A stretch of 64,000 nt of DNA from Nonomuraea cavernae (lineage in GTDB: Bacteria > Actinomycetota > Actinomycetes > Streptosporangiales > Streptosporangiaceae): positions 64,126 to 128,125 of the forward strand of contig NZ_BMNH01000019.1 in the NCBI RefSeq assembly GCF_014646355.1, given 5' to 3'. Below the pieces are notes generated by a model. That model was not told the DNA's origin and ran no database searches. It was given only the letters and a program-made list of their open reading frames with translations. Every line of letters begins with the position of its first letter. Positions within the stretch are counted from its first letter, which is position 1. The position numbers and the translations under genes are program-made. Shown here in pieces: positions 1 to 9,721 of this stretch.

Positions 1-775
1 GGATGCCGAAGACGTGCTTGGGCATCCGCCGCAGCGCCTGCAGCTCCAGCGAGTACGGGATCACCGACGACAGCAGTCCCACGCCCACGCCGATCAGCAG
101 CAGCTCCGGCTGGAGCAGGCTCGCGCCGCCCGTCGTGACGCCCACGGGCGCGATCAGCAGCGCCGAGATGATCATCGCGATCGACAGCCCCGAAGTGCCG
201 GGGAAGCGCTGGCCCGCCGCGGCCGACAGCAGGATGTAGGCCGCCCAGCAGGCGCCGGCCACCAGGGCGAAGCCGATGCCCACCCAGCTCGTCGTCTCCG
301 ACTCGCCCCACGGCGCGAGCAGCGCCACGCCCAGGCCCGCGAGCCCGATCCAGACCAGGTCCAGCCGTCGCCGCGACGCCGCCACGGCGACGCCGAGCGG
401 CCCGAGGAACTCGATGGCCACCGCGACGCCCAGCGGCAACCTGGCCAGCGCCTCGTAGAACGACAGGTTCATCAGCGCGAGCGTCGCGCCGAAGGTCAGC
501 CCCACCGCCCAGTCGCGCCAGGACATGCCCTTCAGTTTCGGGCGGGCCACCACGGCCATGATCAGCGCGCCCGCCGCGATGCGCACGAACACCACCGCGC
601 TCGGCGGCAGCGCCGCGAACAGCTCCTTGGCGAACCCCGCGCCCAGCTGCACGGAGAAGATCGCCAGCAGCACCAGCCCGGACGGCGGGATCGAGTCGGC
701 CGCCGTACGCAGCAGGCTTCCGGGCCGGGGCAGGCCGCGATCCAGGGGATCGTCGAGGGCGAAGGCGGTGGTCAC
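1..775 (-). CDS. EamA/RhtA-type amino-acid or metabolite exporter (3' end outside window)
   Basis: The minus-strand frame is open from about 787 to the window edge and encodes a hydrophobic protein made of successive membrane helices. Segments such as FLGPLGVAVAASRRR and SVIPYSLELQALRRMPKHVF are typical of the EamA family, RhtA-like branch, which exports threonine/homoserine and related compounds. The chosen start is the GTG at 775 because AGGAG lies four bases upstream; an ATG at 787 is the alternative. The C-terminus runs off the window. It is divergent from the MFS pseudogene at 886. Family assignment is good; the substrate is unknown. Confidence 0.8.
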   Translation of the reverse strand, partial: MTTAFALDDPLDRGLPRPGSLLRTAADSIPPSGLVLLAIFSVQLGAGFAKELFAALPPSAVVFVRIAAGALIMAVVARPKLKGMSWRDWAVGLTFGATLALMNLSFYEALARLPLGVAVAIEFLGPLGVAVAASRRRLDLVWIGLAGLGVALLAPWGESETTSWVGIGFALVAGACWAAYILLSAAAGQRFPGTSGLSIAMIISALLIAPVGVTTGGASLLQPELLLIGVGVGLLSSVIPYSLELQALRRMPKHVFGI

Positions 776-885
776 GGGACTCCTCATGGGCGGGTATCCG
801 TTAGAGGGTAGTCAGCGCGACCGACATATCTGTATTCAGGGTGGTGCTACTGGATCAGCTGCCGAGGTCCCCCGGCCATGGAGGC

Positions 886-2134
886 ATGACGGCACTCGCC
901 CCGCCCATCACGCTCTCCCGGCCCCCGCTCGCCCTGTCCGTGGCGTCCTTCGTCAGCAGCTTCGACCGGTTCGCCGTGAGCCCGATGCTGGTCCTGATCG
1001 CGCTCGACCTGCACGTGCCGCTGGCCGCGGCCGTGGTGGCGGCCAGCGGCTACTTCCTCGCCTACGGCCTGTCGCAACCGCTGTGGGGCGTGCTGTCCGA
1101 CCGTTTCGGGCGGGTGCCGGTGATGCGCGCCGCCCTGCTCGGGGCCGCGGCCGCCGGAGCCGTCTCGGCCCTGATGCCGGCGCTCGGGGCGCTCGTCGCC
1201 GCCCGGATCGTCGCCGGCGCCTGCTTCGGCGCGGTGATCCCCACCTCGCTCACCTACGTCGGCGACGCCGTCCAGCCCTCGATCCGCCAGCGCGCCCTGA
1301 CCGACCTCATGGGCGCCACCGCCCTCGGCACCGCCGCGGCCACCGGGTTCGGCGGCGTGCTGGCCGACCTGGTCGACTGGCGCGTGGTCTTCACCGTGCC
1401 GGCGGCCCTGGCGCTGGGCTGCGCGATCTGGCTGCGCCGCGTGCCCGAGCCGCCCGGCGGCGCGAACGGCCGGCTCGGCACGCCCGTCGGCGCGGTGCTC
1501 AGGCATCGCTGGGCCCTGCTGGTCTTCGTGCTGGCCTTCGTGGAGGGCGCCGTGCTGCTCGGCGTCATGCCGTTCCTCGCCCCCGCCCTCCAGCACGGCG
1601 GCACCACCGCCGCTGTTTGAGAAATGGCAGCGCACTCCCGTGCGAGCCAATTATGGTGTGCCTGTCTGGTGGTGAGAAGCAAGCCGCCGGGTCTACCGCC
1701 GGGCTGGCGGGATGTGATGCCTGTGGAGACCACGTAAGACCGTCGGGCAGTTCTCTGCCCCTCGCCTTGACCGGGACGGCTGTCGCCTGTGAAGCAGGAA
1801 GGTCCAACCTGCGAGGGTTGGAGTCCCCGCCTTCAGGGGTGGGGAGGAAGTCAAGCACTCGTCGTTGCAGACCTGGGTGACGTCCGTGGCGCCGTGGGCC
1901 AGGGGCACCTCCGTGGCCTTCTTCGCGGCGGCGCTGTTCGTCGGCAGTGCGGTCTCCTCCTGGGCCGGCGGCCCGGTGGCCGGCGACGGAAGGTACGCGC
2001 TGCTGTTCGGCGTGGCGGCGGCCGTGGCGCTGCCGCTGACGGTGGTGGCCGTCATCGGCAGGCACCGTTACGGCGCGCTCCCGGCCGAGGAGGGCTCACT
2101 CCCAGCGGAAGAAGTGGGAGGCCAGACCCAGTGA
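886..2134 (+). pseudogene. MFS transporter disrupted by an IS200/IS605-type relic and an internal deletion
   Basis: Codons from ATG 886 to 1617 encode an MFS N-terminal half: six helices, the loop motif LSDRFGRVPVM and a seventh helix ending in APALQHGGTTAAV. The frame then stops at a TGA (1618-1620) at the edge of inserted DNA. MFS coding resumes in the next frame at about 1855 with HSSLQTWVTSVAPWARGTSV, an MFS helix 10-11 signature, and runs to 2134. Judging by usual MFS length, about 60-75 residues (helices 8-10) are missing, so excision of the insert would not restore the gene. The 3' end overlaps the convergent ABC permease by 39 bases. The start is uncertain because GGAGG sits only one base before ATG 886. 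Confidence 0.8.
1616..1854 (+). mobile_element. Non-autonomous IS200/IS605-type element with TnpB tail and omega-RNA-like right end
   Basis: The segment interrupts an MFS gene and has the parts of an IS200/IS605 derivative. Near the left end is a hairpin (CGCAC-TCCC-GTGCG, 1631-1644). An internal frame reads CDACGDHVRP, resembling the C-terminal tail of TnpB after its zinc ribbon. The right end has a CCAACC/GGTTGG hairpin (1804-1821), a G/C-rich hairpin (about 1824-1844) and finally GGAAGTCAA, with TCAA (1851-1854) matching the right cleavage tetranucleotide known for IS608. No TnpA and no intact TnpB are present, so it would need help in trans. In related TnpB elements this right end encodes the scaffold of the guide RNA, whose guide is the flanking DNA beyond TCAA. 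The exact left boundary is uncertain by several bases. Confidence 0.65.
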
Positions 2135-2860
2135 CACGACCGCCCACGCGGCCAGCACCGCGACCGCCCCGAGCGGCAGGGCGCCCGCGCCGAGCACCGT
2201 GCGCAGCCCGCTGGTCAGCGCCGAGATCGGCAGCAGCTCCAGCACCGACCGCATGCCCGCCGGGAACTTCGACAGCGGGAACACCACCCCGCCCACGCCC
2301 AGCAGCACCAGGTAGACGAGGTTGGCCGCGGCCAGCGTCGCCTCGGCCCGCAGCGTGCCCGCCATGAGCAGCCCGAGCCCGCTGAACGCCGCGGTGCCCA
2401 GCACGACCAGCAGCGCCGCGGCCGCGAACGAGCCCTGTGGCCGCCAGCCGAGGGCGAGCGCCACGGTCACGATCACCACGACCTGGACCAGCTCCACGGC
2501 GAGCACGGCCAGCGTCTTGGCCAGCATGAGCCCCTGCCGGGACAACGGGGTGGCGCCCAGCCGCTTGAGCACGCCGTAGCGCCGCTCGAAGCCCGTCGCG
2601 ATCGCCTGACCGGTGAACGCCGTCGACATGATCGCCAGCGCGAGCACCCCGGGCGTCAGGAAGCCGACCCGGCTGCCTCCGCCGATGTCGATCAGGGGCG
2701 CCAGCGAGAAGCCGACGAGCAGCAGCACCGGGATGATCATCGTCAGCAGGAGCTGCTCGCCGTTGCGCAGCGTCGCGCGCACCTCGGCGCCCGCCTGGGC
2801 CAGCACCATGCGCGGCAGCGGCGCCGCGCCCGGCGCGGGTGTGAGGTCGAGCGTGGTCAA
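2096..2860 (-). CDS. ABC-2 type transporter permease
   Basis: This 254-residue membrane protein has about six predicted helices. It carries typical ABC-2 exporter segments, including FTGQAIATGFERRYGVLKRLGATPLSR in the cytoplasmic loop and LLPISALTSGLRTVLG near the C-terminus. The TTG start at 2860 overlaps the TGA stop of the upstream ATPase gene (TTGA), showing translational coupling. Together they should form a DrrA/DrrB-like exporter at the cell membrane, for a drug, lipid or natural product. The 3' end overlaps the convergent MFS pseudogene. The substrate cannot be read from the sequence. Confidence 0.85.
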   Translation of the reverse strand: MTTLDLTPAPGAAPLPRMVLAQAGAEVRATLRNGEQLLLTMIIPVLLLVGFSLAPLIDIGGGSRVGFLTPGVLALAIMSTAFTGQAIATGFERRYGVLKRLGATPLSRQGLMLAKTLAVLAVELVQVVVIVTVALALGWRPQGSFAAAALLVVLGTAAFSGLGLLMAGTLRAEATLAAANLVYLVLLGVGGVVFPLSKFPAGMRSVLELLPISALTSGLRTVLGAGALPLGAVAVLAAWAVVSLGLASHFFRWE

Positions 2861-3765
2861 CGCAGCTCCCTGCCGGTCAGTTCGAGGAAGACGTCTTCGA
2901 GGGTACGGCGCTCGATCCGCAGGTCGTCGGCCGTGACGCCCTCGGCCGCGCACCATGCGGTCACCGTGGCCAGCAGCCCGGGATCGACCTGGCCCTCGAT
3001 GATGTAGTGGCCGGCGGGCGACTCCTTGGCGACGCTGCCCACCGGCAGCGCGTTGAGCAGCTCCTCCAGCGCCAGGCCGGGCCGGGCGCGGAAGCGCAGC
3101 TGGCGCTCGGCCCCGGTGAGCGAGGCGGGGCTGCCCTCGGCCACCACCCGCCCCCTGTCGATGATCACCACCTGGTCGGCCAGGCGCTCGGCCTCGTCCA
3201 TGTGGTGCGTGGTGAGGACGACCGAGACGCCGGCGGCGCGCAGCTCGCCCACCAGGTCCCAGCAGGCGTGCCTGGCCTGCGGGTCGAGCCCGGCCGTCGG
3301 CTCGTCGAGGAAGACCAGCTCGGGCCTGCCGATGACCGCGGCGGCCAGGGAGAGCCGCTGCTGCTGGCCGCCGGACAGCCGGCGGAAGGGCGTGCGGGCG
3401 TGCTCGGCCAGGCCGAGCCGGGCCAGCAGGGCCGGCGGATCGAGCGGATGGGCGTGGAAGCGGGAGACCAGGCGCAGCCACTCGGCGCAGCGCATGGCCG
3501 GCGGCACGCCGCCCGCCTGGAGCATGACCCCCACCCGCGGTCGCAGCGCCGGCGTCGCGGGCGGCTCGCCCAGCACGCGGACGGTGCCCGAGTCGGCCCT
3601 GCGGAAGCCCTCGCAGATCTCGATCGTGGACGTCTTGCCCGCCCCGTTGGGGCCGAGCACGGCGGTGACCGCGCCAGCCGCGGCGCGCATGGACAGGCCG
3701 TCGACCGCCGTAGCGCCGCCGTAGCGCTTGACCAGGTCGATGAGCTCGACGGCTGGGGAATCCAT
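2857..3765 (-). CDS. ABC transporter ATP-binding protein (DrrA-like)
   Basis: The 302-residue ATPase has Walker A GPNGAGKT at about residues 38-45, the signature LSGGQQQRL at about 131, Walker B ELVFLDEPTAGLD, and the switch histidine in LTTHHMDEAERLADQ. The C-terminal 80 residues form the extension common in DrrA-type subunits that pair with an ABC-2 permease. It is the first gene of a two-gene operon; its stop overlaps the permease start. ATG 3765 starts the family's conserved N-terminus. It supplies ATP hydrolysis for the exporter. No substrate clue is present. Confidence 0.88.
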   Translation of the reverse strand: MDSPAVELIDLVKRYGGATAVDGLSMRAAAGAVTAVLGPNGAGKTSTIEICEGFRRADSGTVRVLGEPPATPALRPRVGVMLQAGGVPPAMRCAEWLRLVSRFHAHPLDPPALLARLGLAEHARTPFRRLSGGQQQRLSLAAAVIGRPELVFLDEPTAGLDPQARHACWDLVGELRAAGVSVVLTTHHMDEAERLADQVVIIDRGRVVAEGSPASLTGAERQLRFRARPGLALEELLNALPVGSVAKESPAGHYIIEGQVDPGLLATVTAWCAAEGVTADDLRIERRTLEDVFLELTGRELR

Positions 3766-3909
3766 GGGTCGAGTTTAGGGACTGTCCGGCGCGGTCCGGC
3801 TCGCGCCCTGCCGTGGCCGGTTATGGACAGGTATTGACGGAGCTTTTCCCGGCATGTCGTGGAATGGGGTGAAAGTCTGATGACGAGGTCCGCGTCACAG
3901 GAGGTTCCC

Positions 3910-4677
3910 ATGTCACAGCGCAGCGGATACGAACCAGGCGTTCCGTGCTGGGTGGGTCTGTCGAGCACCGACGTCGAGGCGTCCGTCCGCTTCTACGGGG
4001 AGGTCTTCGGCTGGCGAGCGGAGATGACCGACGACCCCCGCTACGGCCGGTTCGCCTACCGGGGCAGGAAGGTCGCCGGCGTGGGGCCCGTCGTCGTCGA
4101 GGGCGGCACCCCGGCCTGGGACACCTACGTCGCGACCGAGGACGCCGCCGCCACGGCCGACCGGGTCAAGAACTCGGGCGGCACCGTCCTGATGGACCCG
4201 GCGCGGATCTCCGACGCGGGCTCGACGGCCGTCTTCCAGGGCCCCGACGGAGCGTTCGTGTCGGTCTGGCAGGCGGACGGCCACCACGGCGCCGAGCTGG
4301 TCGACGAGCCCGTCTCGTTCTGCTGGAACCAGCTCGTCACCCGCGACGTCGCCGCCGCCGAGCGGTTCTACCGGGCGGTCTTCGACTGGACACCGCAGCT
4401 CCAGGAGCTCGACGGCGTCGACTACGTCGAGTGGCAGGTGGGCGGCAAGGGCATCGCCGGGATGATGGAGATGGCGCCGGGCTACCCGCCCGAGACGCCG
4501 TCCCACTGGATGGTCTACTTCGCGGTCGCCGAGCTGGACACGACCGTCGCCACCGCGCGCCGCCTCGGCGCGCACGTGCTCATCGACTCCATGGACGCCC
4601 CTCCGGGCCGCTTCGGCGTGCTCGTCGATCCGCAGGGCGCGGCGCTGTCCGTCATCCAACTTCATGAAATCGAATGA
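3910..4677 (+). CDS. VOC family protein with two glyoxalase-fold halves
   Basis: The 255-residue protein contains two vicinal-oxygen-chelate halves. The first, about residues 8-120, begins VPCWVGLSSTDVEASVRFYGEVFGW; the second, about 135-255, begins SFCWNQLVTRDVAAAERFYRAVFDW. This arrangement matches the actinobacterial Cfp30B-like branch of VOC proteins. Start ATG 3910 has AGGAGG five bases upstream, better supported than the in-frame ATG 30 bases earlier. VOC proteins include glyoxalases, dioxygenases and antibiotic-binding resistance proteins, so no reaction can be assigned. The next gene is a drug exporter, which leaves a resistance role open. Confidence 0.82.
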   Translation: MSQRSGYEPGVPCWVGLSSTDVEASVRFYGEVFGWRAEMTDDPRYGRFAYRGRKVAGVGPVVVEGGTPAWDTYVATEDAAATADRVKNSGGTVLMDPARISDAGSTAVFQGPDGAFVSVWQADGHHGAELVDEPVSFCWNQLVTRDVAAAERFYRAVFDWTPQLQELDGVDYVEWQVGGKGIAGMMEMAPGYPPETPSHWMVYFAVAELDTTVATARRLGAHVLIDSMDAPPGRFGVLVDPQGAALSVIQLHEIE

Positions 4678-4720
4678 AAAGTCAGATAACCGGGAATCAG
4701 GAGGACCGAAATTCGGTTTG

Positions 4721-4763
4721 ACCCCTCGGCCCTCGTGGGCCACAACCCACGAGGGAGAGGGGT
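4721..4763 (+). promoter_or_regulatory. Leader hairpin sequestering the RBS of the Bcr/CflA-type exporter
   Basis: Directly before the exporter start lies a long two-part stem. The inner stem is CCCTCGTGGG (4730-4739) pairing with CCCACGAGGG (4746-4755) around a six-base loop. The outer stem is ACCCCTC (4721-4727) pairing with GAGGGGT (4757-4763). The outer right arm is the ribosome binding site GAGGGG, seven bases before ATG 4770. Folded, it should block translation. This resembles translational attenuators of drug-inducible resistance genes, but no clear leader peptide is seen. It could also act as a terminator for the VOC gene. Confidence 0.6.
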
Positions 4764-4769
4764 TCACGC

Positions 4770-5993
4770 ATGTCCGTGGCAGGAGCCGCGACGGTCGCCG
4801 TCCAGGAAAGAAGAGGCCGCCGCGGTCTGCTGCTGTTCATCCTGGGCGCCCTTTCGGCCATCGGGCCGCTCTCGATCGACATGTACCTGCCGGCGTTGCC
4901 CGCCATCACCGCCGAGATGCTCACCGTGCCCGCGCAGGTGCAGCTCACCCTGACCGCCTGCCTCATCGGCGTCTCGGTCGGCCAGGTGATCGCCGGACCG
5001 GTGAGCGACGTGCGCGGGCGCAGGATGCCGCTGATCGTCGGCGTGGCCGGCTTCGCGATCGCCTCCCTGCTGTGCGCGTTCGCGCCGTCGGTGCCGATGC
5101 TGATCGCCTTCCGGCTGCTCCAGGGCATTCTCGGCGGCGCCGCCCTGGTGATCGTCCGGGCCGTGGTCCGCGACCTGTACGAGGGCGCCGCCATCGCCCG
5201 CATCTTCGCCACGCTCATGCTCATCAGCGGGCTGGCCCCCATCCTCGCCCCGATCGCGGGCGCCCAGCTGCTGGCCTTCACCTCGTGGCGCGGGGTGTTC
5301 GTCGCGCTCAGCCTGATGGGGCTGGCCCTGCTGCTGGCCGTGATCCCCGGTGTGCGCGAGACCCTGCCCGCCGACAGCCGGGAGGGCGGCGGCCTGCGGC
5401 ACACCGCGCGCACCTTCTGGGCTCTGCTGCACCACCGGTCGTTCATGGGCAACGCGCTCACCGCGGGTCTGGCGTTCGCCGCGATGTTCGCCTACATCTC
5501 CGGCTCGCCGTTCGTCCTGCAGGAGGTGTACGGCACCACACCGCAGCAGTTCTCCCTCATCTTCGGGCTGAACGCGCTCGGCCTGACCCTCATGGCCCAG
5601 GTCGGCGGGCGGCTCGCCGGCCGGTTCGCGCCGGAGCGCCTGGTTCTGGCCGGCCTGCTCGTCTCCGTGGTGGGCGGCGCCCTGCTGCTGATCGCCGCCG
5701 TCACCGGCATCGGGCTGCCGGGCGTCGTGGCCGGCCTTTTCGTGATCATGTGCGGTCAGGGGCTGGTGTTGCCGGGCACCGGCGCGCTGGCTCTGGCCGG
5801 CCAGCCGCCCCAGGTCGCGGGTAGTGCCTCGGCGTTGCTCGGCGTCCTGCAGTTCGCGCTGGGCGCGTTCGCCGCCCCGCTGGTCGGCCTCGCCGGATCG
5901 GGCTCGGCGGTGCCGATGGCCACGGTCATGCTCGGCCTGTTCGCGCTGTCCGTCCTGTTGTTCGCCGTGCTCGGCCGCCATTCTGTTAGGTAA
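4770..5993 (+). CDS. Bcr/CflA-family multidrug MFS exporter
   Basis: The 407-residue protein has twelve predicted membrane helices. It opens with ALSAIGPLSIDMYLPALP, the signature of the Bcr/CflA (DHA1) drug:H+ antiporter subfamily, and has the motif GPVSDVRGRRMPL after helix 2. These exporters expel chloramphenicol, bicyclomycin and other compounds at the cytoplasmic membrane. ATG 4770 follows GAGGGG, which is buried in a strong hairpin. The stop codon TAA lies inside the iron box that precedes the suf operon. Substrate is not determinable. Confidence 0.87.
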   Translation: MSVAGAATVAVQERRGRRGLLLFILGALSAIGPLSIDMYLPALPAITAEMLTVPAQVQLTLTACLIGVSVGQVIAGPVSDVRGRRMPLIVGVAGFAIASLLCAFAPSVPMLIAFRLLQGILGGAALVIVRAVVRDLYEGAAIARIFATLMLISGLAPILAPIAGAQLLAFTSWRGVFVALSLMGLALLLAVIPGVRETLPADSREGGGLRHTARTFWALLHHRSFMGNALTAGLAFAAMFAYISGSPFVLQEVYGTTPQQFSLIFGLNALGLTLMAQVGGRLAGRFAPERLVLAGLLVSVVGGALLLIAAVTGIGLPGVVAGLFVIMCGQGLVLPGTGALALAGQPPQVAGSASALLGVLQFALGAFAAPLVGLAGSGSAVPMATVMLGLFALSVLLFAVLGRHSVR

Positions 5994-6004
5994 GCCTTAC
6001 CTGA
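5986..6004. promoter_or_regulatory. Iron box (DtxR/IdeR-type operator) upstream of the suf operon
   Basis: The 19-base sequence TTAGGTAAGCCTTACCTGA matches the known DtxR/IdeR consensus TTAGGTTAGSCTAACCTAA at 16 positions and is nearly palindromic. It overlaps the stop codon of the MFS gene and lies about 160 bases before sufR. DtxR-family regulators bind such sites with Fe2+, and iron-responsive control of suf genes is known in actinobacteria. A TTGACT hexamer follows at about 6018. Binding here is inferred. Confidence 0.72.
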
Positions 6005-6165
6005 GTGAGAAATTGCATTGACTGAGTTACGTGGATCTGTTTGTGAACGGGGAAGGAATTACGGCACACTGATGTTGTGAAAAACGGGAGCGAGTCCGAC
6101 CGCGGTACGCGAAGTGCGGGGCCGCAGAGCCTCCCACCGAGCGGACGAGGAGTGGTGAGCGACCG

Positions 6166-6866
6166 ATGAGCTACGTGCCCATGGAGCCTGGCAGCGAGCG
6201 CGGCACCCGCGCGCGCGTCGCCCGGCTCATTCTGGAGCACGGACCCGTCGCGGCCGCCGCGTTGGGCGAGCGGCTCGGGCTCACGCCCGCCGCCGTGCGC
6301 CGCCACCTCGACGCGCTGCTGGCCGACGGGATGATCGAGCCTCGCGCCGTACGACCGCGTGGCCAGCGCGGGCGAGGGCGGCCGGCCAAGCTGTTCGCCA
6401 TCACCGACGCGGGCCGCAGTGCCTTCGAGCACGCCTACGACGACCTGGCCGGGAGCGCGCTGCGGTTCCTGGCCGACCGCATGGGACACGAAGCCGTGAC
6501 CGACTTCGCCCGCTCGCAGGTCTCCGGCCTGCTGAGGCGGCTGGAGCCGGTCATGCGGACGGTGCCGGCCGACCAGCGCGTTCAGGTGCTGGCGCAGGCG
6601 CTGTCGGCGGAGGGCTACGCCGCCTCGGCCAGCAAGGCCAAGTCCGGCGGCGACCAGCTCTGCCAGCATCACTGCCCGGTGGCGCACGCGGCGGCGGAGT
6701 TCCCGCAGCTGTGTGAGGCCGAGACCGAGGCGTTCGCGCAGTTGCTCGGCACGCCGGTGCAGCGCCTGGCCACCATCGCCCATGGCGACGGGGTCTGCAC
6801 GACACATGTGAGCCCACAATCGCTGGGTCATTCCGCACATAGAGACAAGAGCAAGGAGACCGGAAG

Positions 6867-6870
<4 letters not shown>
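6166..6870 (+). CDS. sufR: Fe-S cluster-sensing transcriptional regulator SufR
   Basis: The 234-residue protein has an N-terminal winged helix-turn-helix (about 14-75, with [22 protein letters not shown]) and a C-terminal domain holding four cysteines: C166, C170, C183 and C211. That pattern fits SufR, a repressor that carries an Fe-S cluster and shuts off suf expression when clusters are plentiful. It is the first gene of the operon, as in mycobacteria. Its TGA overlaps the GTG start of sufB. ATG 6166 is preceded by GAGGAG about 15 bases away, so a later start at M6 is possible. Confidence 0.9.
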
Positions 6871-8278
<1,408 letters not shown>

Positions 8279-8279
<1 letters not shown>

Positions 8280-9403
8280 TGGGCCTGAACGAGAAGCCCT
8301 TGTCGACCCTGCACGAGAAGGCGTCCTACGACCTGGACGACTTCGAGGTCCCGACCGGGCGTGAGGAGGCGTGGCGCTTCACGCCGCTCTCCCGCCTGAG
8401 GGGCCTGCACGACGGCAAGGCGGAGGTGACCGGCCAGGTGCTGGTCCAGGTCCACACGCCGGCCGGCGTCACCGCCGAGTGGGTGGGCCGCGAGGACCCG
8501 CGGATCGGCCAGGCCTACGTGCCGGCCGACCGGGTCAGCGCGCAGGCGTACAACGCCTTCGAGAAGGCGCTGGTCGTCACCGTGCCCAAGGAGTCGGTGC
8601 CCGCCGAGCCGATCCGCGTCGAGGTGCGGGGCGGCGGCGTCGACGGCGCCTCCTACGGCCACATCGTGGTCAAGGTCGAGGCGCTCGCCGAGGCGCTGGT
8701 CGTCATCGAGCACCAGGGCAGCGCGATCTACGCCGACAACATCGAGTTCGTGGTCGGTGACGGCGCCTCGCTCAAGGTCGTCACCCTGCAGGACTGGGCC
8801 GACGACGCCGTGCACGTCTCCCACCACCACGCCCAGCTGGCCAGGGACGCGACGTTCCGCGGCTTCACGGTGACGCTCGGCGGAGACCTCGTACGACTGT
8901 CGCCCAGCGTCTCCTACACCGGCCCCGGCGGCGACGCCGACCTGTCGGGCGTCTACTTCGCCGACGCGGGCCAGCACCTGGAGCACCGCCTGCTCGTCGA
9001 CCACTCGCACCCCAACTGCAAGAGCAACGTCGACTACCGCGGCGCGCTGCAGGGCGAGGACGCCCACACCGTCTGGATCGGCGACGTGATCATCAGGGTC
9101 GCCGCCGAGGGCACCGACACCTACGAGCTCAACCGCAACCTGATCCTCACCGACGGGGCCCGCGCCGACTCGGTGCCCAACCTGGAGATCCTCACCGGCG
9201 AGGTGGCCGGCGCGGGGCACGCCTCGACGTCGGGCCGTCTCGACGACGAGCACATCTTCTACCTCCAGGCCCGCGGCATCCCCTTCGACGAGGCCCGGCG
9301 CCTGGTCATCAGGGGCTTCCTCGGCCAGCTCATCGAGAAGATCCAGATCGACGAGCTCCGCGAGCGCGTGTTGAGCGCGGTGGAGGCGGAGCTGGCGCGA
9401 TGA
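8279..9403 (+). CDS. sufD: Fe-S cluster assembly protein SufD
   Basis: The 374-residue SufD is the partner of SufB in the SufBC2D scaffold and shares its C-terminal beta-helix and helical core. Conserved features include GREEAWRFTPLSRL near residue 30, the HHHAQLARDA segment, and the C-terminal block GRLDDEHIFYLQARGIPFDEARRLVIRGFL. ATG 8279 overlaps the sufB stop, and its stop overlaps the next start (ATGA), so translation is coupled on both sides. Confidence 0.95.
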
Positions 9404-9717
9404 GTCTCGAGAAGGTATGCAAGATCGATGACATCCCCGACGGCGGGGTGATCGGCGTCGAGGTGGGGGAGACCCCCGTCGCGCTGGTCCGCAAGGGCGC
9501 CGAGGTCTACGCGCTGCACGACGTCTGCTCTCACGCCGAGGTGAAGCTCAGTGAGGGCGAGGTCTACGACGGCACTCTGGAGTGCTGGCTGCACGGCTCG
9601 TGCTTCGATGTCCGCTCGGGCAAGCCCACCGGACCGCCCGCCACCAAATCCGTGAACGTCTACACAGTCAAGATCGACGGCGATGACGTGCTCGTCTCGC
9701 TCTCGAAGGAGTCATAA
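9400..9717 (+). CDS. Rieske-type [2Fe-2S] ferredoxin of the suf operon
   Basis: The 105-residue protein is a single Rieske domain. The cluster ligands are visible as C43-x-H45 and C62-x2-H65. Annotated relatives are called non-heme iron oxygenase ferredoxin subunits. The placement between sufD and sufC is standard for actinobacteria and suggests a role in electron supply or cluster handling during Fe-S assembly rather than in an oxygenase. ATG 9400 overlaps the sufD stop. Its precise function in the pathway is not established by sequence. Confidence 0.9.
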   Translation: MSLEKVCKIDDIPDGGVIGVEVGETPVALVRKGAEVYALHDVCSHAEVKLSEGEVYDGTLECWLHGSCFDVRSGKPTGPPATKSVNVYTVKIDGDDVLVSLSKES

Positions 9718-9721
9718 GCAC

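Noticed and set aside
4664-5824. Plus-strand ORF starting in the leader of the drug exporter as a leader peptide
   Set aside because: The frame does not stop before the exporter but runs antiregister through it, so it is not a short leader peptide.
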